64,000 nt of DNA from assembly GCA_927407015.1 (NCBI GenBank), contig CAKMJT010000029.1, forward strand, positions 62,001 to 126,000. The letters are read 5' to 3'. Positions 29,510 through 39,300 of the stretch are shown piece after piece. The first letter of the stretch is position 1, and the number at the start of each line of letters is the position of its first letter. The DNA comes from an uncultured Proteiniphilum sp. GTDB lineage: Bacteria; Bacteroidota; Bacteroidia; Bacteroidales; Dysgonomonadaceae. The translations under genes and the position numbers were made by a program. The notes below the pieces were generated by a model. That model had not been told where the DNA came from, did no database searches, and saw nothing but the letters and a program-made list of their open reading frames with translations.

Positions 29510-30760
29510 TCAGGGCGCACCGGAAAAAGGCTTGGTCTCATGGATGCTGATGATCTGGAAGAGCGGGTTCAGCTCCATATGCACGATATAACCGCTCACC
29601 TGCTCCACGGCACCCTCCTTGAGATAGGTTTTCAACAGCGGCACGTTCACTTTGAAGTTATCGTTGAATGTTTTATCGTATTGCACCGACTGCAGATCGG
29701 GTATAAACTTGAGTGTTGTCCCCTGTGTCTGTGAACCCGCGACGAGCAGCTCGCCCAGGATCCGCTCCCGTGTGGCGGTACCCGAGTTGAAAAAACGGTG
29801 AACTGTAGGGGCAAGCCATCGGCTCATGCCGGAGTGATCCACGGCGGAGAGGGCGCTGTAAAAACCGTTGACGGTGGCACGGATACTGTCCAGCGTGGCC
29901 ACATCCACCGGATAGGACTGGAAGAGCAGGCCATACCGTTCTTCCGCCTCGGCAAAATAATCCCCTTTAAATTCGCCGCTTTGCACCATCATCATGTAAT
30001 CGGAGTAGGATGCGGCCGTATTCATATGCAGCGCACCCATCCAGGAGAGTGAGTCCAGTCGTCTTTTGACCAAAGGAGCATAATTGCTCGCGGGATGTTG
30101 CTGCAGGAAGTTACGTAGCTCGGTCACCTTATCGGTCGTTCTCATCTGCTCCCATACCGATGCTTCATCCGTCTTCAAGCGGATCAAAGCGGTCTCGGCC
30201 TCCTCTGCATGTGCACCTCCGGGGTGTTCTTCCATATAGGTAAGGTAACCTTCCACACTGTTCTCACTCACGGCCTGTTCCCAGCCGCTGCGCTCCAGGT
30301 TGCCCTTGCGGATTGTCTCATTGTAGATAAAAAAAGCCCCTACCAACAACAGCACTGTGAGAACGATCCAGAGAAAAGTACCTCTCTTTTTTTTCTTCAC
30401 CGGGTGCGGGTAATGACCCCTCTCCAATGGTTCGCTATTCTCAACCGCTACTGCTTCCTCTACCCCTTTAACCGTTGCAGGATTGTCATTCAGGACAGCC
30501 TCCTTTGTTTTATCATCAATCCCGGTATTGTCATGCGGTGCGGTAAAATCCGTTTCATCCTGCAGGTCATGAGCTGTCTCTGGGTGATCAGTGAACTCAT
30601 TCTCGTCCTGCGAGGCCGGCCCCTCCTCCGGAGGGATTTCCCCTGCCCCATTTTCAGGCAGCTCTACCTCGTAATCCAACCGTATCTTCTTTGTGCACTC
30701 ATCACAAAAGAGTGCTTCTTCGATCTTATTTTTTCCGCAGAGTGGACATAGTTGAGACAT
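29510..30760 (-). CDS. Zinc-ribbon, single-pass membrane protein with NTF2-like tail
   Basis: I start it at ATG 30760; an in-frame TTG 12 bp upstream is less likely. The 416-residue protein opens with a zinc ribbon, CPLCGKNK (Cys5 and Cys8) and CDECTKK. An acidic low-complexity linker (about 30-130), a basic stop PVKKKKRG and one transmembrane helix (FLWIVLTVLLLVGAFFIYN) come next. The periplasmic portion has repeat-like helical segments (GYLTYMEEHP, LRNFLQQHPAS) and a C-terminal NTF2/DUF4440-like region. I do not recognise a named function. The form suggests an envelope stress or scaffold sensor. Confidence 0.75.
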   Translation of the reverse strand: MSQLCPLCGKNKIEEALFCDECTKKIRLDYEVELPENGAGEIPPEEGPASQDENEFTDHPETAHDLQDETDFTAPHDNTGIDDKTKEAVLNDNPATVKGVEEAVAVENSEPLERGHYPHPVKKKKRGTFLWIVLTVLLLVGAFFIYNETIRKGNLERSGWEQAVSENSVEGYLTYMEEHPGGAHAEEAETALIRLKTDEASVWEQMRTTDKVTELRNFLQQHPASNYAPLVKRRLDSLSWMGALHMNTAASYSDYMMMVQSGEFKGDYFAEAEERYGLLFQSYPVDVATLDSIRATVNGFYSALSAVDHSGMSRWLAPTVHRFFNSGTATRERILGELLVAGSQTQGTTLKFIPDLQSVQYDKTFNDNFKVNVPLLKTYLKEGAVEQVSGYIVHMELNPLFQIISIHETKPFSGAP

Positions 30761-30796
30761 ATGTGAAACCAATTATAGAGCAATTATACCTTTTCA

Positions 30797-30804
30797 CAAA
30801 GATA
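30797..30804 (-). promoter_or_regulatory. Putative Bacteroidota -7 box (TATCTTTG) of the zinc-ribbon gene
   Basis: The minus strand reads TATCTTTG, matching the TAnnTTTG -7 consensus, 37 bp upstream of ATG 30760. A CAAA at 30829-30832 (TTTG on the minus strand) gives a -33 element at 24 bp instead of about 19 bp, so the -33 match is imperfect. Confidence 0.5.
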
Positions 30805-31056
30805 TGAATGTTTTACATAAACAGTTGGCAAAACAGGAGAATTTACATGTGAGCTCCTGAGCAGATTTGCCCGGTATAACCTTCCCCTCAGTTTTGTGAA
30901 TCGACTGGTCGTGCCGACCGCTCAGGGTCCTGTTTACTGTACACTGCTTTTTTCATTTTCCAGCCGAATGCGAACAGCTCTTTACAACCTCGTGCACGAG
31001 AATTGCGAAGTGCTGTATGATATGGAATTTTAATGGGCTATTTCACCTCTTCCACT

Positions 31057-31284
31057 TCACATCGCACAAAAACGGACCAAGAATAAGCTGTCATCTTCTA
31101 ATTCCCATGTAGCAACATAACCTCTCCACAGCGCAGTGCAGAATCCTTGCATTTCAATATCTCCAATTGTTCGAGAGCCTTTTTTGTTAAAGTATTCTTC
31201 TAGTGGATTCGAATTTATCCATGATTCTTTTTGCCCGTGCCGAACTTCACTTTCATTAAAAAAAAAATATTCTATGAAAACAAT
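31057..31284 (-). pseudogene. Remnant of a small conserved hypothetical protein
   Basis: The minus strand carries a 75-codon open stretch without a start codon. Its protein-like sequence includes NPLEEYFNKKGSR, TALWRGYVATWEL and DDSLFLV. The WRGY-x-x-TWE pattern followed by a short LFLV strand resembles a Bacteroidota family of small hypothetical proteins that I cannot name. The frame is closed upstream by TAG at 31285-31287, next to a run of seven A's at 31261-31267. It ends with an abrupt TGA. Both ends look damaged. The rest of the interval 30805-31482 shows no further gene that I can support. Confidence 0.5.
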
Positions 31285-31482
31285 CTATTGTCAGTCTGTG
31301 TTTTGAAAGTGAGATTAAAAAATAAAAAATCAATTGCTATGACAACTTTTAATGAAAAGGTTCCCGGGTTAAATAATAAATATCCAGCTACAACCTCGAA
31401 AAAGAAAAAGTAGACAGGTCTCGATGTTCTTCGTCAATTACTCTTAAAGTTCACACAGGTAGAATTCAGAAATATAAATCGT

Positions 31483-32256
31483 ATGAAGTCAATTTGGAAC
31501 GGTGCTATCGGATTTGGTTTGGTCAACATCCCGGTTAAAATGTATTCGGCAACTGAGAGCAGTACGCTCGATCTGGATATGCTAGACAAAAATGATCTGT
31601 CAAATATCAGGTTTAAACGTGTAAACGAAAAAACCGGTAAAGAGGTTCAATGGGAGAATATCGTAAAAGGCTATAAGCTGGATGACAAATACATTGTGCT
31701 CGATGATGAGGATTTTGAGTCAGCAAGCCCCGAAAAAAGCAAAGTATTCTCCATTGAACAGTTTGTTGATGAGGATGAAATAGAAAGCGTCTATTTTGAA
31801 ACACCTTACTTTCTGGAACCCCAGAAAAACGGAGAAAATGCCTATGTATTGCTGTTGGAGGCGCTGAAAAAGACCAAAAAGGCAGGTTTGGGCACTTTTG
31901 TGATGCGTAGTAAAGAGATATTGGGAATCGTGAAGCCTTTTCGTGACCTGTTAATCGTAAATACAATACGTTTCCCGGAAGAGCTGCGCGAATACGAAGA
32001 GCTTAATATATCCGGTAAAAAAGTGAAACCGGGTGAGTTAAAAATGGCCATCACGTTGATCGAACAGAATGTAAGACCTTTCGACAGTGCACAATTTAAG
32101 GACACCTACAGTGCCGATCTATTGAAGATTATCAAGCAAAAGGCGAAGGGAAGGAAACCAAATAAGGCAAAAGTTGAAGAAACACCTGATAAAACAATCG
32201 ATTTGATGGCTAAACTGAAAGCCAGCCTCGAGAAATCCAATAAAAAGGTCTCCTGA
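31483..32256 (+). CDS. ku: Ku-type DNA end-binding protein (bacterial NHEJ)
   Basis: This 257-residue protein starts MKSIWNGAIGFGLVNIPVKMY, the classic bacterial Ku N-terminus, and has GLGTFVMRSKEILGIVKPF and LRYPEEL-like (RFPEELREYEEL) core motifs. The lysine-rich tail is usual. A Ku homodimer rings double-strand DNA ends and recruits LigD. The LigD start overlaps its stop by one base (TGATG), so the two are translationally coupled and form a complete two-gene NHEJ module. Confidence 0.96.
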   Translation: MKSIWNGAIGFGLVNIPVKMYSATESSTLDLDMLDKNDLSNIRFKRVNEKTGKEVQWENIVKGYKLDDKYIVLDDEDFESASPEKSKVFSIEQFVDEDEIESVYFETPYFLEPQKNGENAYVLLLEALKKTKKAGLGTFVMRSKEILGIVKPFRDLLIVNTIRFPEELREYEELNISGKKVKPGELKMAITLIEQNVRPFDSAQFKDTYSADLLKIIKQKAKGRKPNKAKVEETPDKTIDLMAKLKASLEKSNKKVS

Positions 32257-34769
32257 TGTCGTTGGAACAATATAAAAAGAAACGTGATTTCACCAGGACA
32301 TCCGAACCCGTGGAAGGAGCCTCCACTCCCGGAAAACGGCTGGTATTCGTGGTGCAGCGACACGCTGCGCGGCGGTTGCATTACGATTTCCGCCTGGAAA
32401 TGGAAGGAGTGCTTAAAAGCTGGGCTGTTCCAAAAGGACCGTCACTTAATCCGTCAGATAAACGATTGGCAGTGATGGTGGAAGATCATCCTTTTGACTA
32501 CCGTACGTTCGAAGGTACAATCCCTGAAGGCAGTTATGGTGCCGGAGAGGTAGAGATATGGGATGAGGGATTTTACGAACCACTGAAAAGAAAAAAGAAC
32601 AAAACAGTTGATGAGACCCTGCAGGAGGAATTAAAGAAAGGGTCCATCAAAATAATCCTGCATGGTAAAAAGCTAAAAGGTGAATTTGCATTGGTTAGGA
32701 TGCATAACGCAAAAGACGAAAACGCATGGTTGCTTATTAAACACAATGACGAGCATGCGATAAAGGAAGCATACGACGCTGAGAAAGAAACTCCTGCGGG
32801 TTCAAGAGTTACCAAACTGGCTGAAAAAAAATACAATAAAACGAATAAAACAACTTCACGAAAAAAGAGATCCCCTGCTCTGCTGTCCGGTCAGCGTAAA
32901 TTGTCCGACTATAAAAAACCGATGCTGGCAAGCAGATCAGAAGAACCATTCAACAGTCCGGACTGGCTGTTCGAAATCAAATGGGACGGATACCGCGCCA
33001 TCGCTGAAGTGGGAGACGAAATCCGATTCTATTCGCGCAACGGATTATCGTTCATCGAGAGATTCCCGGCTATTGCCTCAGCATTAGAAATACAGGAACA
33101 TGAGATGATTCTTGACGGCGAGATTGTCGCCTATAACGAAGAAGGCAACCCCGATTTTCAGACACTGCAACACTACGACGAGAATCCGCAGGCACCCATC
33201 ATATTTCACGTGTTCGATCTGCTCTTTCTTAATGGTCACAGTACCGTAGATCTTACCTTGCTGCAACGTAAGGAATTGCTCAAAGATGCCCTCACAGAAA
33301 CAGCTCACCTGAAATATTGTGACCATGTGGAAAACGATGGGGAAGCCTTCTTTAAAAATATTCTGGATGCGAATCTTGAAGGAATGATAGCGAAGCAAAA
33401 ATCGGGCACTTACCACGAAGGCACCCGCAGCACGGAATGGCTTAAAATAAAGAACCACAAAAGCGATGATGCGGTTATCGTGGGTTATACCCAACCACGT
33501 GGTTCGCGTAAATATTTCGGATCACTGATCCTGGGACGATACAGGGCTGGAAAGCTGCATTACATCGGGCATGTTGGGACCGGGTTCAATGAAAAATCCC
33601 TTAAAGAGATTCATGCGCAACTGAAACCGCTGGTAACGGAAGATATGCCTTTCGACACAAAACCGGCCACCAATATGCCGCCCACCTGGGTGAAACCCCA
33701 ATTAGTGGCTGCCGTAACATATACGCAGCTCACTGAAGATGGTTTCTTTCGGCACCCAGTGTTTATCGGCATAAGGGAGGATGTGGATGCACATAACCTA
33801 TATCAGGATAGCCTCCCCGATACAAAACAACCGGAAAAGAGGAAGAGGTCAACAAGTAATAAATCTTCTTCTGCAGGGAAAAAAGATGTTAAGTTTACCA
33901 ACCGGGATAAGCTATACTGGAAGAAAGAGAAAATCACCAAAGGTGATTTAATTGATTATTACCTTTCGGTATCTGATTATATTTTGCCACATCTGAAAGA
34001 GAGGGCACAATCGTTGCATCGGTTTCCTGAAGGAATCGATGGACCGGGTTTTTATCACAAAGATGCCGGAAAGGATGCACCCTCATGGGTGCCTACTGTA
34101 CGCATATTCTCGGAATCGAACCAAAAGGAAATAGAGTACATCGTATGCAACGACAAGGATACGCTTGGCTACCTTATCAATCTGGGATGCATTGAACTGA
34201 ACCCGTGGAGCAATCGTCTGCAAAATCCCGAGAAACCCGACTACTTGATAATTGACCTCGACCCCTCTGAAAAAAACAGTTTCGGGCAAGTGGTCGAAGT
34301 GGCAAAAACAACGAAAGAGGTACTTGATTCTGCAAATATTCCGGCAAGGTGCAAAACATCCGGAAGTACCGGTCTTCATATTTATTTACCTCTTGGTGCA
34401 CGTTATGAGTACAATCTCGTCCGCGATTTTGCGCACATCATTGTTCAACTTGTTCAGCAACGTTTACCCCAGATTACGACACTGGAACGAAGCCTCAAAA
34501 AGCGTGGCTCAAAGATCTATCTCGACTATCTTCAAAACCGTACGGGACAAACAGTGGCCAGTGTTTATAGCGTCCGTCCCAAGCCGGGTGCCCCTGTTTC
34601 CATGCCCATAGAATGGGATGAACTGACTAACGAAATGTCCATTCGTGATTTCACAATCGAAAACGCTTTGGCACGTCTCATCAAGAAGGGCGATATTTTT
34701 TCACCGGTACTGGAGGATGGTATCGATCTGGAAAAAGCATTGGATGAATTACTCAAAGGTGCAACATGA
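32256..34769 (+). CDS. ligD: Multidomain ATP-dependent DNA ligase D (PE-LIG-POL order)
   Basis: The 837-residue protein has three domains. The 3'-phosphoesterase at about 5-170 includes RHAARRLHYDFRLEM and VPKGPS. The ATP-dependent ligase at about 215-520 has nucleotidyl lysine K242 in FEIKWDGYRA, and EGMIAK and EWLKIK motifs. The primase-polymerase at about 545-837 has an acidic pair in IIDLDPSEKN near 665. Order varies among bacteria; PE-LIG-POL is the arrangement seen in Pseudomonas-type enzymes. It processes and seals ends held by Ku. All key motifs appear intact. Confidence 0.96.
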   Translation: MSLEQYKKKRDFTRTSEPVEGASTPGKRLVFVVQRHAARRLHYDFRLEMEGVLKSWAVPKGPSLNPSDKRLAVMVEDHPFDYRTFEGTIPEGSYGAGEVEIWDEGFYEPLKRKKNKTVDETLQEELKKGSIKIILHGKKLKGEFALVRMHNAKDENAWLLIKHNDEHAIKEAYDAEKETPAGSRVTKLAEKKYNKTNKTTSRKKRSPALLSGQRKLSDYKKPMLASRSEEPFNSPDWLFEIKWDGYRAIAEVGDEIRFYSRNGLSFIERFPAIASALEIQEHEMILDGEIVAYNEEGNPDFQTLQHYDENPQAPIIFHVFDLLFLNGHSTVDLTLLQRKELLKDALTETAHLKYCDHVENDGEAFFKNILDANLEGMIAKQKSGTYHEGTRSTEWLKIKNHKSDDAVIVGYTQPRGSRKYFGSLILGRYRAGKLHYIGHVGTGFNEKSLKEIHAQLKPLVTEDMPFDTKPATNMPPTWVKPQLVAAVTYTQLTEDGFFRHPVFIGIREDVDAHNLYQDSLPDTKQPEKRKRSTSNKSSSAGKKDVKFTNRDKLYWKKEKITKGDLIDYYLSVSDYILPHLKERAQSLHRFPEGIDGPGFYHKDAGKDAPSWVPTVRIFSESNQKEIEYIVCNDKDTLGYLINLGCIELNPWSNRLQNPEKPDYLIIDLDPSEKNSFGQVVEVAKTTKEVLDSANIPARCKTSGSTGLHIYLPLGARYEYNLVRDFAHIIVQLVQQRLPQITTLERSLKKRGSKIYLDYLQNRTGQTVASVYSVRPKPGAPVSMPIEWDELTNEMSIRDFTIENALARLIKKGDIFSPVLEDGIDLEKALDELLKGAT

Positions 34770-34930
34770 TCCTTAATTCTATTTCTGAATCGATGCAGAG
34801 GAAGACGTTCAAGTATAACAATTGTAGCCGATTGCGTACCACTTACCTGTCAAGTTACTAGGCTGAAGCGGGTCACAACCCTTGAATTTACTAGTAAACC
34901 GGCTATTATTTTTATACATTATTGGGTGCT

Positions 34931-35160
34931 TTATTTATTCTTTCCATTTTTTGTCTGGTATTGATTTGACCGGTTCCAATCCATCGCCGCTAACCAGAGA
35001 GAATGTCCACCAGCAAACGATTCCGAAGCATGTTGACTCCACCCCGGGGAATGTTCTCGAGATAGTTTATCCCAATAGCGTTCAAGTGTGTGTTCCCATG
35101 GGAGTTGACCCAACTCAGTTACGGTCATTAATCCTTTTGAAGTGTCTAAAATTGGATTCA
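34931..35160 (-). pseudogene. Open fragment of unknown origin next to the TIR remnant
   Basis: Directly downstream of the broken TIR frame, the minus strand is open for about 76 codons from an ATG at about 35161, overlapping the TIR stop. The product includes LGQLPWEHTLERYWDKLS and WLAAMDWNRSN, composition that looks protein-like, but I do not recognise a family. It may be the 3' part of the same ancestral gene in another frame or a separate relic. A plus-strand frame across the interval (34882-35217) looks less protein-like. Confidence 0.35.
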
Positions 35161-35358
35161 ACTGTTCTGTTTTTTGAAAATGACTTCACAAAAATCTATA
35201 GGGCTTATGTCGGCTAGAGGAATATATCCAATTGTTGGAAGTAGGCCAGGTATTTCAGTTTCATCAAATCTTGCTGGCAATACGTATTCTTGATTTTCTT
35301 GAAAGGTGCGACTTTGCATCGCTTGTCTTTCATGATTAGTCCATAACTTTTTTTTGTT
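35158..35358 (-). pseudogene. C-terminal fragment of a TIR-domain protein
   Basis: A 67-codon minus-strand frame without a start encodes the second half of a TIR domain. KLWTNHERQAMQ is followed by ENQEYVLPARFDETEIPGL, LLPTIGYIPL and a short helix, then TGA. I recognise this block as the conserved tail of short bacterial TIR proteins, which act in defence as NAD-consuming or signalling enzymes. The N-terminal half, with the catalytic glutamate, is missing. The frame closes at TAA 35359-35361, right after a run of eight T's at 35348-35355 on the plus strand. It lies between ligD and a GNAT gene and is surely non-functional. Confidence 0.75.
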
Positions 35359-35454
35359 TTATCAAGAGTAAATAATGTGAAAGAATATCCGGAAGATTAA
35401 ATGAAAGAGATCTATTTTCGTTACGATGAAGGATAGAAAACAGCACAAATTTCG

Positions 35455-35462
35455 TACTTTTG
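35455..35462 (+). promoter_or_regulatory. Putative -7 box TACTTTTG of the GNAT gene
   Basis: TACTTTTG fits TAnnTTTG and lies 22 bp before ATG 35485. No exact TTTG is found at the expected -33 distance, so this is a partial match. Confidence 0.5.
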
Positions 35463-35484
35463 GAAAACAAAATAAACCGTAATT

Positions 35485-35985
35485 ATGATTCAAATTGTTC
35501 CCGCAACAACCGCTCATGTCAAAGCGATACAGGAGGTCTCCGCCATTGCATGGCCGGATGCTTTTAAAGATATACTCTCCGCCTCACAGATTGCCTACAT
35601 GATGGAGTGGATGTACAGCGATTCCAGCCTGCACGAACAAATGGAGGAGAAAAATCATCGCTACTTCCTGGCCATATCGGATGATGAAAACGTGGGGTAC
35701 ATGTCCATCGAGCATAATTGTGAAAACAAGGGGAAAACGAAAATCCACAAACTCTATATCCTGCCCGGTCAGCAGAAAAAGGGGATAGGAAGGATGCTGA
35801 TAGATTTTGCACTGGAGAGAGCACATGAAGCGGGCGACGGTGCCATCTACCTGAATGTGAACAAGTACAATGGGAATGCGATTGCATTTTACCAACGTAC
35901 CGGCTTCTTTCTGGCCAAAGAAGAGGTGATCGATATTGGCAACGGTTTTATTATGGATGATTTTGTGTTTGAGAGAACAATATGA
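35485..35985 (+). CDS. GNAT family N-acetyltransferase
   Basis: This 166-residue protein has GNAT motif A, LYILPGQQKKGIGRMLIDFAL (about 91-111), with the Q/RxxGxG/A acetyl-CoA pyrophosphate loop. It also has the motif B stretch YLNVNKYNGNAIAFYQRTGF. The acceptor is unknown; proteins of this type often acetylate small amines or peptide N-termini. It is followed by dgkA after 7 bp and, through overlaps, by the nuclease-helicase gene, forming a short operon driven from the TACTTTTG box. Confidence 0.88.
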   Translation: MIQIVPATTAHVKAIQEVSAIAWPDAFKDILSASQIAYMMEWMYSDSSLHEQMEEKNHRYFLAISDDENVGYMSIEHNCENKGKTKIHKLYILPGQQKKGIGRMLIDFALERAHEAGDGAIYLNVNKYNGNAIAFYQRTGFFLAKEEVIDIGNGFIMDDFVFERTI

Positions 35986-35992
35986 ATATCAT

Positions 35993-36364
35993 ATGAGTTA
36001 CATAAAAAAAAGAATTCTTTCCTTTAGATTTGCCTTCCGGGGAATAATAACACTTTTCAGGGAGACCCCCAACGCCGTTTTACAGCTGATCGCGGCGGCT
36101 CTTGCAGTGGTCCTGGGCGTTTTTCTTCACATCTCCCGTGGTGAATGGCTGGCACTGGTGATCGTCATCGGTGGCGTCCTGGCCATGGAGGCGCTGAACA
36201 GTGCACTGGAGGTTCTTTCTGACTATGTCTGCAGGAAAGAGATTCACCCTGCCATCAAAAAAGTGAAAGATATCTCCGCTGCTGCAGTGCTGCTGGCAGC
36301 AATGGCTGCACTGGCGGTGGGGATCGTCATCTTTCTGCCGAAAATTATTTTACTCTTTTCATGA
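35993..36364 (+). CDS. dgkA: Diacylglycerol/undecaprenol kinase (DgkA family)
   Basis: ATG 35993 is the start, 7 bp after the GNAT stop. The 123-residue protein has three hydrophobic helices, about 30-48, 50-65 and 95-118. The family signature MEALNSALEVLSDYV carries the catalytic glutamate, and KKVKDISAAAVLLAA closes the active site. In Gram-negative bacteria it recycles diacylglycerol; the short forms related to Gram-positive enzymes phosphorylate undecaprenol. Its stop overlaps the next start (ATGA). Confidence 0.9.
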   Translation: MSYIKKRILSFRFAFRGIITLFRETPNAVLQLIAAALAVVLGVFLHISRGEWLALVIVIGGVLAMEALNSALEVLSDYVCRKEIHPAIKKVKDISAAAVLLAAMAALAVGIVIFLPKIILLFS

Positions 36365-39300
36365 TCGATCTGCAACCCTATATTTCCGAAACGGAGGAGC
36401 TCTCTGCAACACCTGACCAACCCAAAAAGAAACTGCACGAACTGAAGCGTATACTGGAGCGGCTCAGCAGAGAGTTGACGAGCGATGAACCGATTCAGTT
36501 TTCCAACCTCTTCTCCCGCCTGGTTTTTGTCGCGCAGAAACATCACCTCCCCAAACAGCTGGAGTGGCAGCTGCAACATTTCCGTGTGAAGGAAAAGGAG
36601 CTGCGCAGTGAACCGGAGCCGGAGGCTGCAGCACAGCTTTTCCGCTCTGCCGTGAAAGCGATGATGGAGCTGTTCAGGTTCCTGCAGGAAAGTACTACAG
36701 GTGAGGAACAGTCTTCGGGTGAGGAGGATATGGTAACAGGTATCTCTTCCCACACCCTTCGGGTTCACCTGTTGAAGATCGACAACGAAAAGAGAGAGCT
36801 GCTCTGCGTGGCTGAGAGCACTCCCGGCTCGGAGCTGATGGTCCGCTACGACCTGCCGCACCTCGGCGACAGCCAGACCGCCCCGGAGGTACCGTTCCGG
36901 GAGGGAGCGCAACTGAACCTGATCGACTGCGAGATCAACAAAGAGGGATATTTCATCCCCCGGCTGATCGTACTCGAGCCCGACTACCTGATCGACGCAT
37001 CCGCCATCGCGGAGTGCTTTCAGGATTATACCATCACTCCTCTTCACTACTTCCGCAACAAGTTCGAGGCGAGGGAGAACCGCTCCTACCTGCTGCTGGG
37101 TAACCTGGCTAACTTCTTCCTCGATGAACTGGTCTTCGCCGAAAATTCCGATGAGGTCTCTTTTGAAAATGTCTTTTTGCGTTCATTCCGGCAATCGCCG
37201 TTCGAATATACCAGCTGTGAGGATATCCGCAGCGACGATGATTTCCGCCTGTTTATGCAGAAGGCGAAGAGTCAGTTCGACCATATCCGTCGAGTGATCC
37301 GCGACGATTTCCCCAGGCGGGCAATAGATGTGCATCACTGTACGCTGGAACCCTCCTTCTTCAGCGAACGGTTCGGTTTCCAGGGACGGCTGGATCTGCT
37401 GCACCTACCTCCCGGGGACGCGGAGGCGAAGATCGTGGAGCTGAAATCGGGCAGGCTACCCTATCCCGCCACCAACAGCAGCAGGATCGCCCTCAATCAT
37501 GAGGTGCAGACGGCTGTCTACCGGCTGATGGTGGAGAGCGTCTTCGGAAAGGATGCCCGCCACGTGGAGGCAGCCATCCTCTACTCGGCAGGTGAGAATC
37601 CGGGTGAGAACCTCCGTTTTGCACCGGTTTACAGGGAGCTGGAGAAGATGATCATCCATGTCCGCAACCTAATCGTGGCGAATGAACAGAAGATCATACA
37701 GGGTGACAACACAGCGGTTGAAAAATTATTCGATTCACTATTTAATACGGTGTTGACGGAAAGTAGATTACCCGATTTCTATAAAGTAAAAATTGAGGAT
37801 ATCCGTACCGTGCTTTCGCAATGCAGTGACCTGGAGAAAGCCTGGTTCTACCGGTCCATCCGCTTTATCGCCAGGGAGCTCTACCTTCAGAAGATCGGTG
37901 ATGTGGAGTATGAATCACCCACGGGGCTGGCTTCGCTCTGGAACAGCGACTTCAGTGAACGCGCCGGGGCCCTCGACCTGCTTTACAATCTTTCCATCCG
38001 TGAGATTGATGATACAGGGAGTGATATGACCATTTTCTTTTCCCGTCATCAGGTGGATAACGACATCGTCAACTTCCGTGAGGGAGAGATCTGTATCGTT
38101 TACCCGCGTCAGGATGAGAACGACACGGTGCTGAACCGGCAGATACTCAAGGGCAGCATCGTGCACATCACCGCGGAGACGGTGGAGGTGCGTTTCCGAT
38201 ACAAGCAGAAGAACCGCCGCTACTTCAGCGAGAATAAGCTGTGGGCTATTGAGCATGATAGCATCGACAGCTCCTACAACAACATGTACAAAAGCATCTA
38301 CGCTTTCCTCAACGCATCGAAACAAAAAAGAGAAATGCTTCTCGGGTTAAGCGCACCGGGAAATGTGGAAATAACCGTCGGGAGCGAAGACGAAACATCT
38401 TCGGGTAGTAATTATGCAACAACCACCGGGAAGGAAAATGAGACATCATCCGGGAGTTCTTATGCATCAACCACCGGGAGCGAAAACGAAACAACTGCCA
38501 GGCCAACAGCCGGGGTTTTCACTAAAAATGAAAAAAATGACTTAAGCCCAGTAAACCAAGCGGATTATCCCGAAAATATCATTCAAAAAGCGATGCAGGC
38601 AGAGGACTACTTCCTGATCGTGGGACCTCCGGGAACGGGTAAGACCTCCATTTTTGCCCGTCGTCTGATAGAGGAGTATCACAAACAGCCCGACACCAAC
38701 ATCCTGGTGATGGCATACACCAACCGTGCGGTGGATGAGCTCTGCGAGGCCATTAATGCCGCTTTCGGTTGCAGCGGGGGTGCCTGTGACAGCTACATCC
38801 GTGTGGGCACGGAACTCTCCTGTGCCGAACCGTTCCGACACCGCCTGCTGCAGCAGATCTCTGAGAAAGCGAAAAACAGGGAGTCGCTGCGACAGGAGAT
38901 CAGGCAGTGCCGCATTTATGTCTCCACGCTGGCATCCATCCAGGGACGGATGGAGCTCTTCGCGCTGAAACATTTCCACCTGGCCATCATCGACGAGGCT
39001 TCGCAGATCCTGGAGCCGCAGATCATCGGCCTGCTGCCCCGCTTCGACAAGTTCATCATGATCGGTGATCACAATCAGCTCGCGACCATCGTCCTGCAGA
39101 AACCATTCCTCTCCCGGATAGAGGAGCCGGAGCTGCACGAGGCGGGCATCACCGACTGCCGCGACTCACTGTTTGAGCGGCTGCTGCGCCGCTGCACGGA
39201 GCAGGGGTGGCACCACGCCTTCGCGCAACTCACCCGCCAGGGACGGATGCACAATGACATCGCCGCCTTCCCTGCTACGTTCTTCTATTCCGGCAGCCTG

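Noticed and set aside
31231-31413. Small plus-strand ORF ending in a lysine-rich tail
   Set aside because: The first half is opposite the WRGY-type remnant. A 24-codon piece from ATG 31339 has no support beyond length.
34882-35217. Plus-strand 111-codon ORF over the TIR relic
   Set aside because: The other strand carries recognisable TIR sequence; the plus-strand product is unremarkable.
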